Positions 41,948 through 52,300 of a stretch of DNA of 64,000 nucleotides are shown here, in pieces. Origin of the DNA: UBA12170 sp964293475 (lineage in GTDB: Bacteria; Bacteroidota; Bacteroidia; Bacteroidales; UBA12170); the NCBI GenBank assembly GCA_964293475.1, contig CAXYYJ010000017.1, positions 1 to 64,000 on the forward strand. The letters are read 5' to 3'. Positions within the stretch are counted from its first letter, which is position 1. Each line of letters begins with the position of its first letter. The position numbers and the translations under genes are program-made. Under the pieces are notes generated by a model. The model had not been told where the DNA came from, searched no databases, and was given only the letters and a program-made list of their open reading frames with translations.

Positions 41948-44251
41948 ATGAAGTACTTAAATTTCATTGGTTTATTGGGGGTAATGGCACTCCTAAGCTG
42001 TAATTTCGAAAACAAAGCTCATATTGAAACGCCTTTAATTCCGCGTCCACAGGGTATTTTCCCAGTGGCTTCTTCGTTTCATTTGAATGAAAAAACCGTC
42101 ATTTTGCTCGAAAACAACGACGAGCGATTGGTGAATCTGGCCAACCGCCTGAAAATTCAACTGGATTCCACAGCGCATACCAATCTGAAAATAGCTCAGT
42201 TGAGCGAAGCCGAAGGCATGAAAAATATCATTCTCCTTTCCGCTTATAATGCATCCGAAAGATTGGAGAAAGGCGGATATCATATCGAAGTGGATAAAGA
42301 CAAAGTGGTGGTTCAAGGTCAGGAATTCGATGGAATAGCGAATGGTATATCCACACTGCAACAGATTGTTCTCCTTCAGCAAATCAATGGCCCAAACCCC
42401 GAAATAGTGTTTCCCGATGTGCAAATGTGGGACGAGCCAGTTTTTAAATACAGGGGAATGCATCTGGACGTCGGAAGGCATTTCTTTCCGGCGTCTTTCA
42501 TTAAAAAGTATCTGGATATCATGGCTTTATACAAATTCAACTATTTTCACTGGCATCTCACAGAAGACCAGGGTTGGAGAATAGAAATTAAAGCGTTTCC
42601 CCGTCTTACAGAAATTGGAGCCTGGCGAGTAGACGAGAATGGCCAGAAATACGGCGGATTTTATACCCAGGACGAAGTGCGCGAAGTGGTAGAATATGCT
42701 AAAAATCTGAATATTACCGTAATTCCTGAAATTGAAATGCCCGGCCACAGCAATGCAGCCATTGCAGCTTATCCCAACCTGTCATGCACAGGCAAACAAA
42801 TAGAAGTTCCAGATAACTGGGGCGTGATGGACGATGTTTTTTGCGCCGGAAACGAAGAGACTTATGCCTTTCTCGAAACTGTACTGTCTGAAGTTATTGA
42901 ACTTTTTCCTGCAGAATACATCCATATTGGCGGCGATGAATGCCCCAAAACCCGCTGGGAAAAATGCAGCAAATGCCAGAATAAAATGAAAACTGAAGGA
43001 TTAGCTAACGAGCACGAGCTTCAAAGTTATTTCATTACCAGGATGGAGAAATATCTCAATGCCCACGGAAAAAAACTCATTGGATGGGATGAAATTCTCG
43101 AAGGTGGTTTGGCTCCCGAAGCCACAGTGATGTCGTGGCGCGGTGTTCAGGGTGGAATAGAAGCTGCTCAGCAGGAGCACGATGTCATTATGACTCCCAC
43201 CGACTATTGCTACTTCGATTACTATCAGGGTGAGCCTGCTTTTGAGCCCAAAGCCATTGGGGGTTATCTTCCAATAAGCAAAGTCTACGCCTTTAATCCC
43301 ATTCCCGATGTACTCAACGAGGAGCAAAAAGCTTTTATCATGGGCGGACAAGGCAATATGTGGACCGAATATATGGCCACCACCGATCATGTGGAATATA
43401 TGTTGTTGCCGCGTATGCTGGCACTTTCCGAAGCTCTTTGGACCAAGGAATCGAAAAAGGATTTCGACGATTTTAACGAGCGTCTGCAAAGCCATAAAAA
43501 ACTGCTTAAACTACTGGGCTACAATTATTCCGAAGGAAGTTTCATGGTAAAAGCCGAAACAAGTTACGATACTGCAACTAACGAAAATAAAGTGGTTTTG
43601 AAATCGGAACAGTTTAAACCCGAAATCCGTTACACCGAAAGCCCCGCACTTTTTCCCGACAGTGCCCGAGTTTATAAAAGTCCTTTCAGCCCCAAAAACA
43701 GCTGCACCATTACAGCGGGTGTTTTTGTTGATGGTAAATTGCAACGCGAAGCCACTCAATTTGAATATGTTCATCATTTAGGTCTGGGTCAGGAACTCAA
43801 ACTTCTGAAAAAATCGAGCTGGCGCTATGGTGGAGAAACCAATGCCGGTTTGATAGACGGAATCAGGGGAAGCGACAATTTTAGAGATGGCCGTTGGGCC
43901 GGTTTCGATGGAAAAGACATTGTAGCCGAAATAGAATTTAATACCCCAACTGATGTTAATGGATTGGAATTTAATTATATCCATCATCAGGGAGCCTGGA
44001 TTTTGCCTCCAAAATCGGTAACTGTATCTGTGAGAAAAGCAAATGGAAATTACGAGCAAGTCAGCCAAAAAGACTTGAAAGATTTAATAGAAAAGAAAGA
44101 AAATGCGAAAGGATTGGTTTCTGTCGATTTTAAAGCAGAACAAATTGTTGCACTGAAAATTCATATTGAGAACTATAAAAAATTACCAGCCTGGCATGAA
44201 TATGCAGGGGAGGAGTCGTGGCTTTTTGCTGATGAAATAGTTGTGAAATAA
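41948..44251 (+). CDS. GH20 beta-N-acetylhexosaminidase lipoprotein
   Basis: Removes terminal GlcNAc or GalNAc from glycans. The lipobox is A-L-L-S-C, with residue 18 as the likely lipidated cysteine. The GH20b N-domain covers about 30-155. The catalytic TIM barrel (158-500) opens with Y-R-G-M-H-L-D-V-G-R-H and has the catalytic Asp-Glu pair in H-I-G-G-D-E-C-P. The tail has a chitobiase/Fn3-like part and an F5/8-type C-terminal domain (about 620-767). With the preceding amidase it makes a two-enzyme N-glycopeptide trimming operon outside the cytoplasm. Confidence 0.95.
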   Translation: MKYLNFIGLLGVMALLSCNFENKAHIETPLIPRPQGIFPVASSFHLNEKTVILLENNDERLVNLANRLKIQLDSTAHTNLKIAQLSEAEGMKNIILLSAYNASERLEKGGYHIEVDKDKVVVQGQEFDGIANGISTLQQIVLLQQINGPNPEIVFPDVQMWDEPVFKYRGMHLDVGRHFFPASFIKKYLDIMALYKFNYFHWHLTEDQGWRIEIKAFPRLTEIGAWRVDENGQKYGGFYTQDEVREVVEYAKNLNITVIPEIEMPGHSNAAIAAYPNLSCTGKQIEVPDNWGVMDDVFCAGNEETYAFLETVLSEVIELFPAEYIHIGGDECPKTRWEKCSKCQNKMKTEGLANEHELQSYFITRMEKYLNAHGKKLIGWDEILEGGLAPEATVMSWRGVQGGIEAAQQEHDVIMTPTDYCYFDYYQGEPAFEPKAIGGYLPISKVYAFNPIPDVLNEEQKAFIMGGQGNMWTEYMATTDHVEYMLLPRMLALSEALWTKESKKDFDDFNERLQSHKKLLKLLGYNYSEGSFMVKAETSYDTATNENKVVLKSEQFKPEIRYTESPALFPDSARVYKSPFSPKNSCTITAGVFVDGKLQREATQFEYVHHLGLGQELKLLKKSSWRYGGETNAGLIDGIRGSDNFRDGRWAGFDGKDIVAEIEFNTPTDVNGLEFNYIHHQGAWILPPKSVTVSVRKANGNYEQVSQKDLKDLIEKKENAKGLVSVDFKAEQIVALKIHIENYKKLPAWHEYAGEESWLFADEIVVK

Positions 44252-44330
44252 GTGGTTAGATAAGTTTTGGATTATTATTCATATGAAAATCAAACTTTTG
44301 TTAATCAGGTTCAACCTATTCATTAATTGC

Positions 44331-44338
44331 TAACTTTG
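44331..44338 (+). promoter_or_regulatory. '-7' box of the 44378 gene
   Basis: TAACTTTG, an exact TAnnTTTG match, 39 bp before ATG 44378. The earlier in-frame codon at 44327 overlaps it and would precede the transcript. Confidence 0.5.
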
Positions 44339-44377
44339 TTTTTCAACAGAGCAAGTAGAAATATAAATAATAGAAAA

Positions 44378-44797
44378 ATGGAAAACAATTTTATCCAAAA
44401 ATCGAAAAAAACCATGAGTAAAGTGTTGAAAGTCACAATTATCATCCTGATTATCGTTCTAATCGGAGTGTTCTCATTTTTTTATTGGGGAGTTTATGAA
44501 CGTGGTTTAATGGCCGGAAAAGTATTGAGAATTGCAGAAAAAGGAGTCATATTTAAAACCTACGAAGGCAAGCTCAATCTGGAAACCTTTGGTGCCTTAA
44601 AAGGAAGCAGTCCCATTGCAGAGTCTTTTGATTTTTCAGTGGAAAGCAACGACACCGAAGTCATTAAACAGCTTCAGGAAGCAGCCCTCACCGGCGAACG
44701 CGTAAACCTTCACTTTGTGAAGCGTTATACCATTTTCCCCTGGAGGGGCGATACGCGCTACTATGCCACTCAGGTGGAGCGGTTGGGAAACGAATAA
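44378..44797 (+). CDS. Single-pass membrane protein, 139 aa
   Basis: A basic N-terminus (N-F-I-Q-K-S-K-K-T-M-S-K) precedes one transmembrane helix (about residues 16-38), then a predicted small extracytoplasmic beta domain of about 95 residues with G-V-I-F-K-T-Y-E-G-K-L-N and a C-terminal R-Y-T-I-F-P-W-R-G-D-T-R-Y-Y. This resembles a Bacteroidota conserved 6-phosphogluconate-dehydrogenase-misannotated membrane family, but I cannot confirm it. The start could also be the ATG at 44414. It has its own promoter and terminator. Confidence 0.75.
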   Translation: MENNFIQKSKKTMSKVLKVTIIILIIVLIGVFSFFYWGVYERGLMAGKVLRIAEKGVIFKTYEGKLNLETFGALKGSSPIAESFDFSVESNDTEVIKQLQEAALTGERVNLHFVKRYTIFPWRGDTRYYATQVERLGNE

Positions 44798-44879
44798 ACT
44801 GTTTCGCAGTTCAAAGTAAAATTGACTGACATAAGTTACACTTCGCACAATCAATCAAGACAGTGCCACAAAAAATAAG

Positions 44880-44914
44880 ATGGGTTAGCAAGAAAAGGCT
44901 AATCCATTTTTTTT
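44880..44914 (+). terminator. Rho-independent terminator after the 44378 gene
   Basis: TGGGTTAGC (44881-44889) pairs with GCTAATCCA (44898-44906, one G-T pair) and is followed by eight T. Confidence 0.8.
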
Positions 44915-45008
44915 GCCACATCAGCGGCTTTTAAGGAATTTGCTTTGCAATAATGTGCTGCGATTGGAAATTTTTTAAATTGCAACTAACCGATTAAAAT
45001 GCTTTTAT

Positions 45009-45740
45009 CTATAGAATCTCTTGATACGATTCTAAACTTGTAGATGATTCAGGAGGCAGACTAATAAAAGTTTCTAAACTGCAAAGGGATTCAATGGGCT
45101 GGACCCTTAAGTTAATATAATGTTCGAGAAAAGATGCATTGCTGATGAGTATTTGGAGTCTGTTTTTAATCTCCAGAAACCATTCCAATTTCAAAATACT
45201 GAAAACAATGCTGTCACGACGTGAGCCATCGGGCCTGAGTCCGTTACTTCGAAGGATTCCATCTTTCTTGTAACCAATACTGGTTAGCGAGCGGATACTT
45301 TTCTCGTTTTCGCGGTCAACTCTACATTCTATTCTTTCAAACCCCATTTCTTCAAATGCCCAGGCAAGAAGAAGATATTTACTATGCTTGTTAATCGCTT
45401 TACCTTGATATTCAGCTCCATACCAGGTATATCCAATCTGAGCGCATTTGGTTGTGAGGTTCATGTCGAAAAGACGCGTGCTTCCAATACAGGCTTGTCT
45501 GACTTTATCCCAAATAACAAATGGATACTCCGAGCCTGATTCCAAAGCTGCAACCGCTGATTGAACATAGCTTGCCATTCCCATTGCTCCTGTGGGTTGA
45601 ATAACCGAATATTTCCAAAGTTCAGGTTCATTAACCGCAAACGGAAGCAAATGATAAAAGTCCGAAAGTTGTATTGGTTTCAATGAAACCCTGTTATCCT
45701 GGAGTATAAGTGACTGATGGGCATTCGTTATCATAAGCAA
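45009..45740 (-). CDS. GNAT N-acetyltransferase, RimJ/RimL-like
   Basis: The acetyl-CoA-dependent acetyltransferase domain spans about residues 14-175. It has the RimJ-type start L-K-P-I-Q-L-S-D-F, the core I-G-Y-T-W-Y-G-A-E-Y-Q-G-K-A-I-N, then F-E-R-I-E-C-R-V-D-R-E-N-E-K-S-I-R-S-L and a G-I-L-R-S-N-G turn. The substrate is unknown; protein N-terminal or small-molecule amines are typical of the group. An extra 55-residue tail after the domain has no match I recognise. Standalone gene. Confidence 0.88.
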   Translation of the reverse strand: MLMITNAHQSLILQDNRVSLKPIQLSDFYHLLPFAVNEPELWKYSVIQPTGAMGMASYVQSAVAALESGSEYPFVIWDKVRQACIGSTRLFDMNLTTKCAQIGYTWYGAEYQGKAINKHSKYLLLAWAFEEMGFERIECRVDRENEKSIRSLTSIGYKKDGILRSNGLRPDGSRRDSIVFSILKLEWFLEIKNRLQILISNASFLEHYINLRVQPIESLCSLETFISLPPESSTSLESYQEIL

Positions 45741-46359
45741 TATTCTTATTTATTATTGATTAACTCCCTTTTAATAAATTCGGATTAATTGGCCTAAGAT
45801 ACATCAGCTCAAAATATTGGTTATTAAGCGAATATATTTAGATTATTAAGTTTGTTGAGATAGACCGGGTTCATTATAAATAAATTGGTCAATGGCTTCA
45901 ATAATAGTTTTAAGGTCTTTTTAAAAGAAGTTTGATGAATAAAAATAGCATCCAAATTAATTAATAAGGTTCTGAAATCTGTAAAAATACACCAGGAAAT
46001 CCTGTTAAAAGCTACATCCGCTTATGCCGCGATAATCAAATTTGCAATCAATTCGCAAGCTATTACCAGTGCTTATTTTTCATCAAAAAAAACAGGGAAA
46101 TTATTGAAATCCTCCGAAAAAAAGCCCTACATTTGGAAATAAGAATGGCGTGTTGGTTGATTTTTAGGGAGTTTATCGGATAGTCGATACCAAAAGAACC
46201 TTACCTTCGAAATGGTGAATTAAATAGTATTGCACAAAGTGACCTATATTTTGTTATTGCTGATTAGAAGTTTTTCCTTCACAATAAAAGGAGTTAAAAA
46301 TAACAAACAGAATTAAATAAGGCAATTTAGAGGCTAAATGAATATAATCTCTATGAATC
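45741..46359. other. Gene-free AT-rich spacer before the giant kinase
   Basis: No supported gene in either direction. The only promoter-like string is TATATTTTG near 46247-46255, which has one base too many for a strict TAnnTTTG box. It lies about 105 bp before the kinase start. Confidence 0.5.
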
Positions 46360-49300
46360 ATGAAAAAGCAAAAAATTAATTCGGAAGAATCTGATGTGCT
46401 TCGGCAAAAGGCAGCGGAATTGCTTCCAGATAAAGGCAAGGTTCGACTTGTTTCCACACCTGCTTCAGAACATGAAATGCTAAAAATGATTTCCGAATTG
46501 GAAAGGTATCAGATCGAGCTCGAAATGCAGAACGAAGAACTTGTTGTTGCAAAAGAGAAAGCAGAATTAGCCGAAGAAAAATATGCCGAATTATATGATT
46601 TTGCGCCCTATGGCTATCTCTCCCTATCGGAAAAAGGGGAAATTTTACAACTGAATTTCGCTGCCGCAAGTATTCTCGGCAAGGAACGGACAACGTTGAT
46701 AAATAAACGATTTGATTATTTTGTGTCAACAGATACGCAAGCAACATTCAATTATTTTTTCAAAAACGTATTTGCAACCAAACTAAAGCAAACCTGCGAA
46801 CTAACCATAGCAACCAAGGGTAACTTACCTGTTTATGTACGAATCGATGGTGTAATTAGTCAAAACAATGATTTATGCCTTTTGACACTGAATGATATTA
46901 CCGAAAGTATCCTGGCAAAAAAAGAATTGCAGGGTACTGAGGAAAAATATCGTTCATCGGAATTTGATTTAAAGAAAGCCCAACGCATTTCACATTTAGG
47001 TAACTGGGAGCTGAATATTAAAACCAATGAATTGGTTTGGTCCGAAGAAATTTACAGAATATTCGATTGTGAACCACACGAGTTTAAAGCCACTTATGAA
47101 GCATTTTTAGGGTTTATTCATCCTGAAGACAGAGAAATTGTTAATGAAGCATATGTACAATCACTCAAAGAAAAAACAGAATATCATATAGAACACCGAA
47201 TAGTCACAAAAAATAACCAGATAAAGTATGTTAGAGAGAAATGTACATCAACTTTTGACGAACAAGGCAACCCGCTAAATTCTTTTGGTATAGTTATCGA
47301 TATTTCTGAACAAAAGGCGCTGGAATTCGAACTTGCTGAAAGTGCAGAACGCTATAAGTCATTGCACAATGCATCTTTTGGGGGAATAGCCATTCATGAT
47401 AAGGGGATTATTCTTGAATGCAATAAAGGCCTTTCGGAGATGACAGGATATTCGCTGGAAGAGCTAATCGGCATGGATGGTATGTTGCTCATAGTCCCGG
47501 AACACCGTGAATTGGTTATGGATAAAATTGTAACCGGGAGTGAAAAGCCATACGAAGCAAATGGTTTGCGTAAAAATGGAGAACAATTTCCAATGCGCTT
47601 AGAGGCAAGAAATGTTCCATACAAGGGTAAAAATATCAGAACAGTTGAATTTAGGGACATCACCGAAAGCAAAAATGCAGAAAAAGCTTTGCGCAGAAGC
47701 GAGGCCAAACTAAGTGCTCTTTTTACCTCAATGTCAGAAATGGTGGTTTTGCACGAGTTGGTTTTTGATGAGGAGGGTAAGCCTGTAAACTACCGCATCA
47801 CCGATTGCAATGACGCATTTACAAAAATCACGGGTATCTCCCGAGATTCCGCTGTGGGCAAGCTGGCCACTGAATTATATGGTGTTGCAGTGCCACCATA
47901 TTTCAACGAGTTCAAAGAGGTGGCAATAACCGGAAAACCATACAATAGCGAGACCTATTATGAGCCCATGGACAAACACCTAAATATTTCGGTGATTTGT
48001 CCGGAGAAGAACCACTTTGCCACAATAACCACCAACATCACCGAACGCAAACAGGCAGAGGATGCGCTTCGGGAGAGCGAAAAAGAGTACCGCAACTTAA
48101 TTGAGTTTTCGCCAGTAGCAATGGCAATAATACACGATTGGAAAACAGTCTATTTTAATCCGGCTGCTGTTGAGCTATTTGGTGCAAAAAAACAAGATGA
48201 ACTTTTGGGAAAACATATATACGAACTCATTCATCCCGATTTTCATGAACTTGCAATAGATAATGCAAAATTACTTGCCGAAAATGGGTATGTAGTTATG
48301 CAGGAGCAAAAATATATTAAATTAGATGGAACTATTTTGGATGTTGAAACCCAAGCTAAATCCATTCGGTTTAATGATAATGTTGCTACGTTGGTAGTAA
48401 TGAACGACATCACCGAACGCAAACAAGCCGAACAGTTAATCCAGAACAAAAGCGAAGAAATAGCTGCCCAAAACGAAGAACTTAATCTGGCCAATCTTGA
48501 GCTTTTTGCTGCGAAGGAAATGGCCGAAAAAAGCGAAGAGAGATATCGGGGATTATTAACCAATCTCGAAACAGGAGTTGTTGTTCATGCCATTGATACT
48601 TCAATTGTTTTGAGCAATTCGCGCGCTTCGGAATTACTAGGTTTAAGCGAAGACCAAATGAAAGGGAAAGTTGCTATTGATTCAGCATGGCAATTTATTT
48701 ATGAAAACTATAAACCTTTACCGGTAAGCGATTATCCGGTTATTCGGGTTTTAAACAGCAAAAAACCCATAAAAAATCAGGTTTTAGGAGTTTGTCAAAA
48801 AAATAAAGACATTACCTGGTTATTGGTCAATGGATTTCCGGTTTTTAATAACAAAAACGAAATATTAGAAATCATAATTAGCTTTATTGACATCACCGAA
48901 CGTAAACAAGCAGAACTGTTAATTCAGGATAAAAGCGAAGAAATAGCTGCTCAAAACGAAGAACTTAATCTGGCCAATATTGAACTTATTACCGCCAGGA
49001 AAAAGGCCGAAGAAAGTGAAATAAAATTCAGGACTTTGTCGGAAAATTCTCCTGCAATTATTTACAGGATTCTGCTTAAACCATCATTTAAATTTGAATA
49101 TGTAAGTCCGGCAGTAACTGAAATTACAGGTTATACACCCGAAGATCATTATGCAGACCCTTACTTAGGCTACAAACTGGTACATCCCGACGACCGGATT
49201 ATCCTTGAAAATGCAGCGCATAAAACCCAGGGTGAACCAATTATTTTGCGCTGGATTAAAAAAGACGGAAAAATAATCTGGACTGAACAGCGAAATGTAT

Positions 49301-52300
49301 TAATATTTGATACCGAAGGCAATCCATTTGCTATTGAAGGAATTGCGACAGACATCACAATTCAAAAAGAGGCTGAGCAAGAGCTAAAACGCATTGAATG
49401 GCTTCTGACAAGCAAGGCAAAAGTATTTGAAACCAAGGAACAAGCCTATATTCCGCCCTATGGCGACCTTGTTGACATCAACACCAGCCGGCTCATCCTT
49501 GACTCGGTGGGCGAACAAACACTCACCGACATCGTGGGCGACTATCTCAATTTGCTCGACACTTCTGCAGCTGTGTATGAAAAAAACGGCGATTATGCAT
49601 TGGGCATATTCTCATCCGGCTGGTGTCGCTTTATGGATGCCGCTTCGCGCAAGGCTTGTGGCACCGACGATAACCGAACAGCTCTCGACTGCGGTAAGTG
49701 GCATTGTCACGAATCCTGTTGGTCAAATGCATCGAAGTCGGCTATTGAATCAGGGCATCCTGCTGATATTGAATGCAATGGTGGCATCCGTCTATACGCG
49801 GTGCCGATCAGGGTTAGTGATGAGATTGTTGGCGCCATCAATTTTGGATACGGTGACCCGCCACGCGACGAAAGAAAACTTCGGGAACTGGCAACCCTAT
49901 ATCAGGTCAGTTACGATGAGTTGCGCACCCACGCATTGAATTATGAATCGCGCCCGCCTTACATTGTTGATTTGGCGAAAAACCGACTGCAATCATCTGC
50001 AAGGCTGATTGGCGAGATCATCGAACGCAAACAAGCAGAATTGTTGATTCAGAACAAAAGCGAAGAAATAGCTGCTCAAAACGAGGAACTTAATCTGGCC
50101 AATATTGAGCTTATTGCTGCCAAGGAAAAAGCCGAAGAAAGTGAAGAGAGATATCGGGGATTATTAACCAATCTCGAAACGGGAGTTGTTGTACATGCAA
50201 TTGATACTTCAATTATTTTGAGCAATTCGCGTTCTTCGGAATTATTAGGTTTAAGTGAAGACCAAATGAAAGGGAAAGTTGCAATTGATTCAGCATGGCA
50301 ATTTATTTATGAAAACTATAAACCTTTACCGGTAAGCGATTATCCGGTTATTCGGGTTTTAAACAGCAAAAAACCCATAAAAAATCAGGTTTTAGGAGTT
50401 TGTCAAAAAAATAAAGACATTACCTGGTTATTGGTCAATGGATTTCCGGTTTTTAATACCAATGACGAAATATTAGAAATCGTAATTAGCTTTATTGACA
50501 TCACCGAACGCAAAAAAGCTGAATTGTTAATTCAGGACAAAAGCGAAGAAATAGCTGCTCAAAACGAAGAACTTAACCTTGCCAATATTGAACTTATTGC
50601 TGCCAAGAAAAAAGCCGAAGAAAGCGAAGCAAGGTTTAGAAACCTGATGGAGAGTATTGATACCGTATCTGCTCAGAGTTACAGTCCCGAGGGAATTACT
50701 CAGTTCTGGAATAAAGCCTCCGAAAATCTTTATGGCTACACCCAGCAGGAGGCTATTGGAAGAAATCTTCTGGATCTGATTATTCCATCTGAAATGAAAG
50801 ATGTGGTAATTAATGCTATAAAAGAAATGTCAGAGACGGGAAAGGCCATTCCTTCGGGAGAATTGGTGTTGAAACACAAAGATGGTTCACCTATATCGGT
50901 AATATCTCACCATGCTGTTGTTAAGGTGCCCGGGCACGAACCAGAGCTCTTTTGTTTGGACATAGACATCTCCCAGCGTAAAATGCTTGAAAATGAAGTA
51001 AAAGAAAGCGAAGAGAGATTTAATTTGGCCATGAAAGCATCTAATGACGGGCTTTTTGACTGGAATCTGGAGACCAACGAAATCTATTATTCTCCCGGAT
51101 GGAAAAAAATGCTCGGTTATGCAGACCATGAATTACCCAATGACTTTTCGGTTTGGGAAAAAACCACCGCACCGGAGGATGTGAAGAAATCGTGGGAACT
51201 TCAGCAAAAGCTAATTACAAAGCAAATAGACCGATTTGTGATGGAATTCAAAATGAAGCATAAAGACGGACATTGGGTGGATATCCTTGCAAGGTCTGAA
51301 GCTATTTTTAATGAAAGCGGGAAAGCAGTAAGAATGGTAGGTACCCACACCAATATCTCTGAAACAAAACAGGCAGAGATGATTGCCATAAAAGAGAGGG
51401 CTATAAGCGACTCAATTATCGAAAGTATCCCTGGCGCATTTTATATGCTTGACGAAAATGGAAGGTATGTTCGCTGGAATGCATACCAACGCGATGTTAT
51501 TGTTGGCAAACCAGATAGTATGGTTCCCGACATAAACGCCATAGATACCATTCATCCGGATGACCGGGAATCGGTCGGTTCAAGAATCGCAAACGTGCTG
51601 AGAGATGGTATTGCTGAGACTGTCGAAGGGAGAGTTCTTTTACATGGTGGACCAGAGTACAAATGGATGCTCATGACTGGAAGGCGCGTTGTGATTGAAG
51701 AAAAACCCTACCTTTTGGGTATCGGGATGGACATAACAGAGCGTAAGCTGGCAGAAGAAAAACTAATGAAGAGTGAGGAACGATATGCTCTTGGCCTGGA
51801 GGCTTCTGAACAGGGAATATGGGATTGGAATGTTGAAACCAATGAAGTTTTCTATTCCGCGCAATGGAAAAAACAAATTGGATACAATGATGATGAGTTA
51901 AAAAGCGAATTCAATTCGTGGGTCGATCACCTTCATCCCGACGAAAAGGATTACTGCCAGAATGCTGTGGAAAATTATCTTAAAAAACCCGCTGAGCATT
52001 TTATACTCGATTTCAGGTTTCGCCATAAAGATGGAACCTATAGATTGATACACAATAAAGCTGCTTCCATAAAAAACCATGAAGGCAAAGTTATTCGTCT
52101 TTTTGGCACTCATACTGATATTACTGACAGTAAACTTAACGAAGCCATTTTTAAGGATATTATCGAAAAAAATCCCATGTCGATTCAAATACTTGATATG
52201 GAAGGCTATCCTCTTCAGGTAAACCCTGCCCATACTAAGCTTTTTGGTGTGGAACCGCCTGCTAACTATTCTATTTTCAAGGATGAACAATTATTATCGC

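Noticed and set aside
47394..47708. A 104-codon minus-strand frame inside the giant kinase
   Set aside because: It is the antisense of PAS3 codons with no motif; similar frames recur wherever the PAS repeats recur.
49427..49939. A 170-codon alternative frame across the PocR-coding DNA
   Set aside because: It is a shifted-frame shadow that exists because this segment is richer in GC; the main frame shows the PocR motifs.
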